In this document: positions 1 to 35,775 of the stretch, in pieces
Position numbering within the stretch: position 1 is the first letter of the stretch
How the letters are laid out: every line of letters begins with the position of its first letter
NCBI GenBank assembly: GCA_002005505.1
Contig: KV908338.1
Coordinates: forward strand, 1,020,659 to 1,080,658
Direction of reading: 5' to 3'
Origin: Botryococcus braunii
Taxonomy: Eukaryota > Chlorophyta > Trebouxiophyceae
Length of the DNA: 60,000 nucleotides
The notes under the pieces: generated by a model
What the model was told of the DNA's origin: nothing
Database searches by the model: none
Seen by the model: only the letters and a program-made list of their open reading frames with translations
Position numbers and translations under genes: made by a program

Positions 1-250
1 TGGACTGGGCCATGCGCCTGTACTGCTGAATTCATGAAATACTTGAAATTTCATTACTAAGAAAATCTCAGCAGGCACCCCTGATCTACGCATACGATGT
101 ACCAACGGCCGAGCTTTAGTGTAATATGACTAAATCAAATCTCTATACAAAAGCACGGCCGTTTGCTTTGAGACGTTCAGTTTTTCACTCCCTACAGTTC
201 GCTTTGGCCAATGGACGTGCATCCACAAAACTCGTCTGGACATCCTGGCC

Positions 251-474
251 ACAGGCCATGGCCATTCCTGCCATTCACTACGTCAAGATTGTCTCGAGGC
301 ACCACCACTTATCAATATTCAGATATAATATTTAATTGAAAAGTGAAGCATATCCTACCACATCCACAGGCCATGGCCATTCCTGCCATTCACCACATCA
401 AGATTGTCTCGAGGCACCACCACTTATCAATATTCAGATAGAATATTTAATTGAAAAGTGAAGCATATCCTACC
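251..474. repeat. Two-copy tandem duplication, 115-bp period
   Basis: The segment starting acaggccatggccattcc at 251 recurs at 366 with only a few substitutions. Both copies run through the same gattgtctcgaggcaccacc and end in gtgaagcatatcctacc. It looks like a recent local tandem duplication; no coding role is seen. Confidence 0.85.
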
Positions 475-1727
475 CAGGAATTTGTAATATGCGAACGGCT
501 AAGTGTTGCTGCAAACTGGCAAGAGAGTCTCTTTCGAAAGAGTCTCCAATGCCATATTGCAGAAATCCAAAGAACCCTGAGAACTGCAGTGAAGATGCTT
601 CTTTTTTATTTTTACGTAATTAGCGAAAGTTAAATCAAGGATCTGGCGGCGTTGAGGGTCTGAAAGGTTCCATTTGGTAATGCATCGTGCTCAGCACATA
701 ATTATGTCCCCCTCCTTGGAATATTCTGCCCACACACGTCAGACTAGAGTTGGCATTTTCTACGATTTTTGCCGATCTACGTACGTATTTGCTACGTGTA
801 GGCGTAAGTAGGTCGCGTAGATCGAGGCAGACTGCGCCATTCGATCAAGGACATCCTAGTGGTTAATATTGCCCGGCGTAGTTCATAGAAATTCGTCCAT
901 TTTCATCCACTTTTGTAGCAAAATGTGGCCTGTTGGCACATGGGAAACCTTAAGTATTTTTCGCTTTGCATGTCCAGTTAGACACTGTTGAGGTTGTTTC
1001 TATCAAAGTTAAAGCCTTTCATCCCATAGAAATTAAAAAAACTTGTCAAAGAAAACAAAAAACCGCATTTTATACAACACAGTACATTTGTACTGCAGTA
1101 CGGCAGAAGTCTGGTGTACTTCTGCCAGGTCGGATAAGCATGATCGGACACCATAAGTACCGAAAAGAGTCCATATACACACGAAACGCAGCTACTGATT
1201 AAAGATTACATTATAGAATATGTTTTCAATGGCATAAATAGCTCAAAATCCCCCCAAAACATGAAAACAACAAGCGTAGGCATGCGTAGTTGGATCCCAT
1301 CTACGTACGATTTTTCTACGCTTTTTGTACGTACGCGGAGGTACGGAACGCGTAGTTGCCCAACTCTACGTCAGACCGATACTTACTTCACAGTCTGCAA
1401 ACTTGGCACTTGGTCCTACTGCGTCTTCATGCCCAGCGCAAAACAGCACAACGTGAAGAACTGTGTAGTTCAAAAATGACAGGCAGGTAATTGCTCTAGA
1501 TCTACCACTTCTGGAATGTCTGTGTCCATACTGAGCTGGTGAGCTAAGACTCCTAATCCATGGCGGGCCAATTTGCTGACCCAAAAGATATTAATGGCCG
1601 TTACCCATGCGATGTCAGATCTGACAGTCAATACCACTGACCGTTTATCACAAAATGCCCGCAGCTAGGGGTGATTTCCATCTTTCTTCCCAACATGAAA
1701 CATGAAAAGTTGAAAGCATAAATACAC

Positions 1728-1728
<1 letters not shown>

Positions 1729-1793
<65 letters not shown>
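1729..1793. repeat. (AC)n microsatellite
   Basis: About 32 uninterrupted AC units lie just downstream of the 3' end of the minus-strand membrane-protein gene, probably in or beyond its 3' untranslated region. Confidence 0.95.
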
Positions 1794-1794
<1 letters not shown>

Positions 1795-1853
1795 CGACTG
1801 AACGACATCTCAAGGCAAGGCACGATGAAAACAAATGGAGAAATGGCACGACT

Positions 1854-2822
1854 TCATGAAACAATAGGAAGAGCAACAGCCCAAATAGCACTTTGCATAA
1901 GGCAAAGTGTGAACACCCAACCCAGGCTGTTGACGATCATGAAGGCTCTCCCAATGGGCCACGCCAGGGCTGCAGTAGCATACTCCGGCCCTATAATTGT
2001 ACTAGCCGTAATGGTTCTGAGGAAAGCCCTGCGGCTCAAAACCTCGGACACCATGACTGACAGGCAGGCCAACAACCAGCCCATTGCCTGCCAGAATCCC
2101 AGAGCGGCAGCACACCCCAGCGGCATTGCCTGGACAGGATACACGAATGAAACTAATGACAACAGCGAGTCTGAAGCCCACTGTGTCACTGCCAGCACCT
2201 TGGGGGTCAAAGTGACTGGACTGGGGCCAAGAAGAGGGAACCGACAGAATTCCCTGTTGCCTGCCATTTGAACGCACACGCCCACCGTCATAATCACAAC
2301 ATCCGCTAGCGGGCCAACAGAAAAGGCCCTGACATAAGACCACATCATGGACAGGTACAGATTTTCGCTGGAGAAGTAGCCCAGTTGTTGCGCCCACTTG
2401 GTGTTGCTGCAAGATGGGTTGTCCACCAGCTTCATCCACAGGAATATCTCCCGAGCCCTCTGGGTGCCCACGCTGATGCCAAGGAGGATTGCAGCATGTA
2501 TGATGCGCTTGTGCTTGATGTAGAGCTGGGGATGGAGGGACAGCAGGGCGAGCACTGCCACACTGGGTAGGAAGTGGAAGAGCACCGGAACCAGAGGCGA
2601 GGGCAGCACATGCTGGAATTGCTTGCCCGGCCCCAAGATCTTGTAGACGAGTGACATCCATCCAATCACTGTGAACATGGCATTCCCCAAGGTCCACAGG
2701 TTCAGCTTTGTGGCCTGGAACACCTGATACTGAGCTTCAAGCTCTGCACTTGAGAACGCATAGGGAGAGCGGAGTAGGTTGCGAAACCACCAGGGTTGTG
2801 GAGAGCCGATAGGTCCGGCCAT
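1854..2822 (-). CDS. Multi-pass membrane protein of unknown function, single exon
   Basis: A 322-codon uninterrupted frame begins MAGPIGSPQPWWFRNLLRSP and ends in a hydrophobic stretch. I count about six or seven hydrophobic segments: near residues 43-65, 75-97, 107-120, 165-185, 210-260 (probably two), and 270-315. Short charged loops such as KHKRIIH separate them. The N-terminus has no classical signal peptide; a short Trp-rich, Arg-containing amphipathic leader precedes the first membrane span. I do not recognise the family. Similar anonymous polytopic proteins are common in green algae. The ATG at 2822 is chosen because upstream frames on this strand are closed or lack membrane character. 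The gene stands alone, with no same-strand neighbour for 7.8 kb. It could be a transporter-like or channel-like protein, but no diagnostic motif supports that. Confidence 0.7.
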   Translation of the reverse strand: MAGPIGSPQPWWFRNLLRSPYAFSSAELEAQYQVFQATKLNLWTLGNAMFTVIGWMSLVYKILGPGKQFQHVLPSPLVPVLFHFLPSVAVLALLSLHPQLYIKHKRIIHAAILLGISVGTQRAREIFLWMKLVDNPSCSNTKWAQQLGYFSSENLYLSMMWSYVRAFSVGPLADVVIMTVGVCVQMAGNREFCRFPLLGPSPVTLTPKVLAVTQWASDSLLSLVSFVYPVQAMPLGCAAALGFWQAMGWLLACLSVMVSEVLSRRAFLRTITASTIIGPEYATAALAWPIGRAFMIVNSLGWVFTLCLMQSAIWAVALPIVS

Positions 2823-4339
2823 AACTTATCACTTTGTGTCGCCGGGCTCTGTTCCAACGTACTTGCTCACTTGCCTGCAAGATCGCAAACACATTCAAAG
2901 TCCATGGTTTTTGCGCAAAGGACTTGCTCCACCATAGAGTAATGCAGTTCACTATAGTGTAGTGTAGTGTAGTGTTGGATGAGCCCTGGCTTGGAGTCCG
3001 TCCATAAATCGTGGTAGGGAACTCAAAATTTAATTCAAACAAAGGATTATAAATGCCTCTAGCCATGCAACCGAGTTGTACAAGTACGCCGTATCTGAAG
3101 ACTAATCATGAAATTAGCAACGCTGTTGTGGGAAGATGGTAGGGGATCATAAAAAACGGATGTAGAAGCGACGTATTAAGGAGAGTATTGCTGGGGATTG
3201 CTGTAGCCTTTCATCCACATGGTCGAAATGTACATGCCCAAGGAGGGCTCTTGCCTGACAAGATACAGTCATAATGAACCATCCTCGCCATTCCTGGCCT
3301 GCAGCATATTGCTTGGCACGTTGCTCAGGGTATCCTACAGCAGGTGGAAATGCAGACCACGTCCTGCCTGCGTGTAACAGAGCATCATTTTAGCATACGT
3401 CTGTTTTCTTACGTTTTGTACGTTTTGTGTCCAAGCGACCATCGCTGCAGTTATTAAAGGGTGTTTGAGGAATGGTTTTCCGCACATTAGGTCGCTAGCA
3501 GCATCTTTTGATTCGAAAACAGGATTCTCAAACTTTTCTGAAAATGATAAGTGATGCTTCAATTGACTCTCGCTCATCACATGTTGACCGCAAACCCCGG
3601 CAAACGAATGGGGCGGCATGCATCATCCATCAGCACTTCCTTTGGAAACAAGGAAGGTTATCTATTGGGAAATACCCAAGAGCTTAACGCCATATTCGAC
3701 CCTGTCGTTCGATTGTCAAGACAATGGCCAAGCCTTTTGTACTGTAGTGGACCCTGTCGTTCGTCTTAGGTGAAAGGTAGGACGTCCGCTTCAAAAGGTA
3801 ACTTGCCCTAATCTGGTTGTAATGTTGTACTAGTACTTTATAGACAGCTCTAACAGACAAGGTAAGTACAACTGAAGGTCCTTCTTGATATCATGTACTC
3901 ATGTTAGTCCTGACATCGAGCACTCTAACCCCCCGTGGGGCAAAGGTGCACCTCAATTCGGAATTGCTTTTTGTTCAAGACTTGAGATGAATCCAAAATT
4001 GAGATGATGCTGGATGACTTTTCCAAAAGGGTTGGGTGTTTCGGGTTTGGTACGGGATGACTTATGACACTTGCTTTACATGACGAAGTTGTGGGAGAAA
4101 TATCTACAGTACTGGATCACGGGTCACGATAGCGCTAAAGAAAGGTACTTTTTCATTCCAAACGACCACTTTTCTGTTAGTAAACTAGAAACTAGTGGAT
4201 AATTTTCGTCGAACCATGTCATGGGTTCCAAAAGATGGTCATCAAGGGTTCAAATGTCCACGGGCACTGGAGATTGACTCTATAACCGCACAGAAGGTAC
4301 AAACCTGGGATTGTCACCTGACAATTATTTAGAATAAGA

Positions 4340-4415
4340 GCATTACTATTACCATTACTATTACTATTACTATTACGATTACTACTAATACTAATACTAA
4401 TACTAATACTATAAC

Positions 4416-4467
<52 letters not shown>

Positions 4468-4560
4468 GTTATTGTTGTTATTATTATTATTGTTCTTGTT
4501 GTTGTTATTGTCATTGTTATTCATATTCTTATTATTGTTCTTGTTCTTGTTATTATTCTA
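4340..4560. repeat. (TTA)n-rich microsatellite with degenerate flanks
   Basis: A pure TTA core at about 4412-4467 is flanked by degenerate actatt and cttatt units. Apparent poly-Asn and poly-Ile frames over it are artefacts of the repeat. Confidence 0.9.
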
Positions 4561-4659
4561 ATTCTTATTCTTATTCTGCACTTTCTTACTTTTTACTGCA
4601 CCTACTTTATTCCTGCACCTACTTTCTTACTTATTATTTTTATTGTTCTGCATCTTTTG

Positions 4660-4745
4660 CACTTACGGCCATTCGGATGTCGATACGTGACTATTCGGGT
4701 ATCGGGGGGCCTGAGACTGATATATTTCACTTTTCCTTTATTTAT
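4660..4745. repeat. Dispersed repeat, copy 1
   Basis: The stretch with cgtgactattcgggtat and cctgagactgatatat closely matches 43,010-43,090, where the same blocks occur in the same order. Both copies sit next to simple-sequence arrays, which suggests the 3' end of an interspersed element. No coding capacity is visible. Confidence 0.65.
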
Positions 4746-5496
4746 TTAGAATAAGCAGTGAAGCCTTACAATTTTTGTCAGGTCCTTACCAGGGCTAGCC
4801 AAGCCCAGGGATTGCCCATTTCATTTTCTCACATCGATCTGAGGTTAGAACTACATGTCATGTACCTGAGATCCATTACATGAGAGAATCTAATCCTCTT
4901 GATTTCCTGCTGGTTAACTGTACATAGAGTGGATTATTGTTATTTTACCTATTTTCCGGCTGCTGGCTGACTCCGTACCAAGAGTGGATGACTTTTTGAT
5001 TGTGGAAATTGGGGAAGGAGAACTTGGCTCGAGATTGGTGATAGTACTTGCAGCACAGGTAAGGCAGGAAAGAACGATTACATCCAAGACTAACCACACG
5101 GCATGTCTTCTGGTAGTGAGCTACATAAAGAGTGATGCATCTCAAAAGAGGAAAGGGATTAAGTTGCGGATTATGTAACGGCGTTTGGTTGGGTATTGAT
5201 CACTTTATAAAGGTTCTACCACCAAAGACGCTGTCGCCACAATGTCGTGCCTTTATGTCGGTGCCGCTTGCTTACGATAAATGTATTTGCAAGTACACCC
5301 TTGTATTTTGCAGACGCAGGCCTGTTAGTAAATATGACAATCAAAATCAGCAGAAGGTTTTGAAAGAAAACTATGTATTTGCTTGGAGGGCATCAAATTC
5401 AACAAATTTTAAAGCTGCTAATATGCATGGAGCCAGCAGGCCTGCAGGGTATAGACAGCTTCTGCTAAATGCAAAAGTCTGGGCGGCCATATTTGA

Positions 5497-5624
<128 letters not shown>

Positions 5625-7211
5625 AATGAGATATGATACAAAGTACATATGTAATATGGGCCATTGATTGCCTTTCCAAGCGGATCAGGGCCAAAGCTTG
5701 TACCTTCACTTACAACTGGTGAACACATACACCTGTTCAAGCATCGTGGCAATTGGTGCTGTCAGAGTCGTAGTGCTTACGAAATCCATCTTGTGCACAA
5801 CAGCAACCCTATGCATGAACATAACACCTGTTCTCCATCATAAGAGACGATACCCTTTTGCAAACGGCAACCAGATGCTTGCAGATACACACCGCTCTAC
5901 TGGTATGCACCAACAAGTTGGGAGCCTTCAACTTAAAAGCCTGCGCTGGCTTTTACAGCCTCGGCAAGGGTCCTCTGCCGGCAGGATTGGTCCCGCCAAA
6001 CGAAGTCTTTTGCCACGTCCAGAACTCTGGTAGCCGATGTATCGCATACCAGAGATAAGAAACCTCTGACAACAAATCCATCCTCTTCCCTTGACATCCG
6101 GGAAAGCAGGAGGAAAGAATGTAACGGCTTAACAATTGTTAAGCACGCTTAAGCGCAGCTGAAGGGATTTCTTGCACCCCTGCTGTTAGCCTAGGGTAAA
6201 ACGAACGGGGCTAACCACCTCATGGACAACGCAGCCCTGATTCACGTGCGTCTGCCATGAGGCTCCACTTCAGTTTTGGCACATCATATGAGAGGTATTT
6301 ATGAGAGATATATAGCACCTCTCCGGCTTAGCAACTAAAGTCAAAAAGGAAAACAACCAAAAAATAGGAGACACAAAACTCAAAGGTTCCAATGTTTATG
6401 CCACCCTGCCGAATTCCCCTTAACCCAATGGTTCCCAACAACTGCAGCAACCTCTGATTAATCCCAAGATTGTCTGTAAAAACTGCTTTCGCTTGAATTG
6501 TAGCAAAATGTGCACCAGGCGTTCCCTTAAATGCCGGCATGGCAATCGATGAACACAACAAACTTGCACTTGAGGATCGCAGCCGGAAAAAGGGTAAAAC
6601 TGGACACTCCCGGAGAGGACCCAGATGATGGATCATGTTTGCACCAGGTTTCCCGCGTCTCCATATGTAAGTCAATGCCCTCACGGCAGTAACTCAATCC
6701 TAGGAGACACAACAAAATTTCTATAGCTTAACTCTCCTGGAACCATCCAAACGTCGAACAAAGGTGGCTGCAGCCGCAACTCGGCTGAAAGCAAGGACGT
6801 CAATTGTCAGAAGCCACCAAATGCTAGGATACGCATATGGGTGTACCGGCCTGTGCCAATACGCAGCATTTTTGATGCCTAAGCTTGCTTGATTTGACAA
6901 TGAAGTGTGCCCGCTATCAAGTGTACTCTTGCCTTTGCCATACATAGGATCATCTACATACATACATACATATAGAAAAGCAATCACGGAAATGCCACCA
7001 TCTCCTGCTGTCCCATCCATACGCGCATGGCCATGCGCATGCGCCCTGCAAGAAACAGCAGCCCCCCAAAAGAACAAAAGCAAGCCGTCAAGCTAAACAC
7101 GTATGAGGCTGGGCCACCAGTATACCAGCAAGGCGTGAGCCCACGGGGGGGCAAAAACCTTTTTCCGCAGGGGTTAAAAAGCGTTCACAAGTGCTATTCA
7201 TTCTTCACGGT

Positions 7212-7326
7212 ATTTCTATAGATTAAGCTGCTTCACCATGGAAAACATGGTGGTTGAGCGCCGACCCATTCCTAACGGGATTCCTACAGATTAAGCTGCT
7301 TCACCAGGGAAAATTATGGTGGTTAA
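7212..7326. repeat. Imperfect tandem pair, 68-bp period
   Basis: The block gattaagctgcttcacca occurs at 7221 and again at 7289, with matching flanks (a/cagatt before, atggtggtt after). It is a small local duplication with no coding evidence. Confidence 0.7.
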
Positions 7327-10300
7327 GATTTGCAGCAGACGTGCACGAGTTCGCACCCGTTGATCAACTCATGATGCCTCCATGTGAGCCAGGATCCGGC
7401 ATGGCAAAGCAACGTTAACGAGGTGAGCCAGCACTAGCAGCTTGCAATATGTGCCAAACCAGCACCGCCTTATAAGGCCCGCCTCTAGATCTAGGGCTCC
7501 CCGCCCCATCAAATCTGACCGTCCTCGCATGTGAACTTAGCTGCACCTACACAGGTGTTGTGCTCAGGCCGACCTTCAGCCTCTCCGTACGGTACACGTG
7601 TCACTACCACCGTGTAAAACCAGTGAATATCCCAACGAAATTCTGACAAGCCCACGCTTCGTGAATCGACAGGGTAATGGAAATGAAGATAATTTGGTTT
7701 AGTGCTGTGCGTGGGCTAAGCCGCGGAATAAAATTAGCTGGTCCAACCCTGGTCCTCAAGGACAGAGCAGGTCCAGACCTCAGATCCGGAGCAACAGCTG
7801 GTACAGAATTCTTGGGTCTCTTACCATCCTCCCAAAAAAGGCGATTTGTGTACAAACAATAATGAATCTCATGTCACAACACGAGCGCAACTAATCCTGA
7901 TCATGAGTTCATCAACCATAGGCCTCATGTCTCTTTCGGCATCTGGGAGCTTGACGAAAAGGATGTCCCTTGCTTAACAGCAAATCGAGCCCCTGCTCGG
8001 TTTGGAAGTGGCCGAAACAACGTGTGCAAGCGCTTGTACACTCTGGCTAGCCAGAACTGGAATATTCCCACTGGTGTGTGTTTGTCCCCGTACCCCGGGG
8101 ACACGCACCACACTTTTTTTCCATGAACCATCACCCTCAGAAGGGGCAGCCACCCCGGTGACAGAACATTGATCACCACTGCAGTCTTGAGAACCACCCG
8201 CGCGCTGTGGCAATAATAGTAATCACACTGCGCAGTAGTAGTGGTGGCACTTCTGCCGTAGTAAATGGGGTCAGCATCCCTATTGCCAGCGTAGCTTCAT
8301 TCCACCAGCTCGAAGATGCTGGACCGGTCTACATCTTGTGAACCCTATGATGCAACCTGTCCCTCCTCGCCTAAAATTTTCAATGTAAACAGTGGCCTGG
8401 GAAGCTGCACGTCAGCCTACGCCTAGCTACACCTGCATAAAGCTGCGGCATTTTGAAAGGAGAAGCACCCTGCCAAAATTCCCCCCATGCCGCCCGGCCA
8501 ATATTTCCTTGCAACATTCTCTGAAATTGGACGTGGTACATGGCGTTATCAAATCCGGACAAGTGCTTCCTGTCTTGCCCAATGTTGACTGGATCACGAC
8601 TAATCGTTAACTATGCAACCAGGAGCGTGCCCACACATATAACACATGTGTACACAACGGACGCAGACACCCCCCCCCCCCCATGCACACATACACGTGT
8701 ACAAAGAGTTGGGTACACACATGCAAAAGGAGGGCGAACGCGAAGTAACCAAACCGCGCCTTTTGCTTTACCATCGGCAGCATTGACCACCAGCTTCGCT
8801 AATCAAATCAAGATCACCCTAACACCAGCCGGCAACGTTACTACTGGTGTGAAGGCTGGTCATTAACAACGTTTCTAGATAAAACAGCACATTGCCTCCC
8901 AAACCTGCATAACATGCATATATCACATCACAGCAGAATCCCCGGGCCCTTGTAAGCAACAAAAAAATGACCCTCATCCCTAGGAGCCCCATGGCAAGCT
9001 CGAGCGTGCCAAGGCCTCATTTCGCATCCCTTCTGCTGGCTCTTCTTGGAAGATGCATAAAGCTCTCAACTGATCGCGTGGGTCAAAATCGTAGAATCCA
9101 CTACATCCGCGTACCTTGTTTGATAATAAAGCATAGACAAAGCGACCACAGGGCAGGTCTTGATTAAGCTTACAAGCAAATACAACAGCGGGCTATCCGC
9201 GAATGCTATTTCAGAAAAACTCCTTCGATCATTCAGTCATTTCTTCCCTTAGTAAGTCAACAATTGTCTTGCAAGCTTGCAAGATGGGCCGCCTTTGCTC
9301 TCTCGGGGTCAACACATTCCCCTCCCATCAGAGCTCTACTCTGCGGTGAAGCCTTCCAAGGCCTTCATAGGAAGTACAGAAGACCCCGTCTGCTCAGGTT
9401 TTCCGCCCTCGGCGTTTCTGGTGGTGGGACGCGCCGGGGGGGGGGGGGGGGTTGGGGGGAGGGAAAACAAACCAAAAAGATGGGAAGGTCTCTCAAGACC
9501 CCACGGATGGGAAGCCTTCGAGCTAAACAGATCTATAAGACTGTCTTTTTTAAAACCAACTGCCGGCCATTACACTGTGGCCCGGGACGTACGTGGCCTG
9601 GACAATTCTGGCCTGGACGCCTCCACAGGGCTTGTGTGGGGTAAAAGAACAGGCGGGAAAAAAAAGAATAGCACAGCGAGGTGCCCTCGCTGACAGTTTC
9701 CGCTTATTGCCGGACTGCTAGTTGACTAGTAGAGGGGGCGTTCGTTCTGTGGCAGCCCCTCGCCCGGAGCCAGCACTGCCACGTGACAGATATCCGCTGG
9801 CTACCTCCGACCCTTTCACACACCAGGCTTCATGCGAAGCACATCCCACCCCATTCGATTGTAGTGTGGAGCACATCTCACACGGTCGGAACTGCCTCAC
9901 TCAACCCGAAACTCGGTCGACTTTTCGAAAAGTCGGCACAGATGTTAGACACCATTACAGAAAAGGCTTTCAGGACGTCAGGTCCTGAAACTCAAGACAG
10001 CATCAAGTCCCTGGCAGACTGCGGGCCCGACTGCACGCGTCGGCATTTTGACAAAAGATGGGAGGCCTGGAGGCAGCTCCACCTGGCTGATCACTCATGA
10101 TCGCTCACGACGGCACGTGCAGCAGACACCTTCTCTTAACATGCTTCGTTCGATGTTGTTTGGAGGGAACCCCTGCCGGGTAAGCCCCCATGCAGGCCCC
10201 CGCCTATGCGCCCCCCGATGTCAGCCCCCATGTATGCGCCCATGTCTGTACTCACGATCCCTAACCCATTTGCATGTCATCCTCAAAAGACTCCAGCCTC

Positions 10301-10700
10301 CTTAGCTTCCACACAGGCCAGTGCCCCCCGGGGGGGGGGGGGATGTTTTGGCAGCATTCACAGCCGACTTGTGAAATCAGCAAACAACTGATATGACATC
10401 AGCTGTAATGAAAGGCACACGATAGACACGACGACGACACAAATGATATCAAATTGCCTAGGCTGCACCGCACTGGCCATGATGATGCGGGTACCATGAC
10501 ATAAGGACCACTGTCAGAAGATGGACAATGTGTCATCACCCAAGGCGGCCACGTGAAGGGCATTATGTGTCATCATCCAAAGGCGTCACGTGCCGCATGT
10601 CAGCGGCAACAGCGAAGAGGAGGAGGCTCCTGACGAGCCCGAGCCCAGGGCCAGGCTGGTAATGTTGGGGCAGGCTACAGCTAGTTAGTTCATTCATAGG

Positions 10701-34824
<24,124 letters not shown>

Positions 34825-34833
34825 CCCTCCAAG

Positions 34834-35024
34834 CTCTCAAAAAGCTTTTTGTACGCATAAGCGCCAACTAAGGATGCCTCCGACCGATAAAATATCTGAG
34901 GAATAGCGGTTACTCTGAAGAGAACGCATGGGCTTCCTATTTCGTCGGCCTGGAGCTCACTGTCACGTGAGCCGTGGATCCCATGTGAATAAGCACATGA
35001 ATTCATGACGACGCCCTGGACTGC
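34834..35024 (-). other. Second PWWP half-exon, upstream of the annotated start
   Basis: On the minus strand an acceptor at about 35025 (gtggcagtccag) opens a frame GVVMNSCAYSHG... with SPCVLFR further on. The start and the intron end closely resemble the second PWWP exon of the SET gene (gtggcggtgcag, then GVVVNPEVGV). The frame can end at a GTAACC donor after CVLFR, or read on through VGAYAYKKLFESLEG to a TGA overlapping the ATG at 34824. The first half of this PWWP is not next to it, because a copia element begins 42 bp upstream of the acceptor. It is either the true 5' part of the SET gene or the remnant of a duplicated neighbour. Confidence 0.5.
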
Positions 35025-35061
35025 CACGTTCCAGGAAACCGTTTCGCGGTTTTTCGCAATT

Positions 35062-35066
35062 ATTAC
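35062..35066. repeat. Target-site duplication ATTAC, left copy
   Basis: ATTAC directly precedes the left LTR. The same five bases directly follow the right LTR at 42207-42211. Five-bp duplications are standard for Ty1/copia integration. Confidence 0.95.
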
Positions 35067-35757
35067 TGAAATATTCTGGGCTTGGCGTATCCTGCATGGT
35101 GGCGGCACGGAGGGTGTTAGACGATGTCCTCCTACTTGTGCGTTGTTAAGTAGGCACGGACATATACAAGTCAAGGACTGGTTAGCAACTGATTGATAGA
35201 CACCCGGAGTGCCACTATAGTTCCAACCAAGTGTTACAATATCTCTCATCTCTCCTAACAAGGTGACGCAGTTCAAACACGCCTAACCTGCTCTCACCCA
35301 GGTCGTGTTCATTACTTTGTCCGATGAGCTAAACTCAACTCTATATGTCTAACATGTTCTAACAATGTTCATCTGAGTGCTAAATCCAGGAATACAATAA
35401 GGATTAAGTCACCTGCATGGTGGCGGCACGGAGGGTGTTAGACGATGTCCTCCTACTTGTGCGTTGTTAAGTAGGCACGGACATATACAAGTCAAGGACT
35501 GGTTAGCAACTGATTGATAGACACCCGGAGTGCCACTATAGTTCCAACCAAGTGCCTTCCCTATCCGTGCTTGCCCCATATGCCTCCTTTCTACAAACGT
35601 GTCTGTAACTTGCGTTATGATAGTCTTCGTTCAAATGCATGTATTGCCTGGCAGAACTCAGGGTTCTGCCTCTCTTTCCTAATTGGTATTGTCTTCATAC
35701 GGAGACTTGCCATTATTACTCCTCTGAGGGAAAGGCATAAAATTAATTAACACAACA
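35067..35757 (-). repeat. 3' LTR (left in window)
   Basis: 691 bp, matching 41516-42206 in length and sequence. It contains an internal 143-bp direct duplication (35091-35233 and 35412-35554). Confidence 0.95.
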
Positions 35758-35771
35758 CTTCCCCTTGCCTT
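35758..35771 (-). other. Polypurine tract
   Basis: The minus strand reads AAGGCAAGGGGAAG immediately before the 3' LTR TG. This is the expected plus-strand DNA primer for reverse transcription. Confidence 0.85.
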
Positions 35772-35775
35772 TACC

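Larger units (their letters stand above)
1..1853. other. Non-coding flank, left edge
   Basis: I find no supported gene here. Short open frames exist on both strands, but none shows a recognisable domain or a splice pattern. The stretch holds a 115-bp tandem duplication (251-474), several runs of the motif ctacg around 745-850 and 1270-1370, and an (AC)n tract at its right end. Confidence 0.5.

Noticed and set aside
745..1370. Possible MITE with agagttggca-like ends and many ctacg motifs
   Set aside because: The terminal match is only about 10 bp with gaps, and no target duplication was found.
1628..1891. Long Cys-Val, Thr-His, Ser-Leu and Arg-Glu open frames over the whole window
   Set aside because: They are translations of (GT)n, (CA)n, (CT)n and (GA)n microsatellites in all frames, with no coding signal.
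9264..9693. Overlapping plus-strand frames of 126 and 138 codons
   Set aside because: Both run through a poly-G tract, share no domain and lack splice support.
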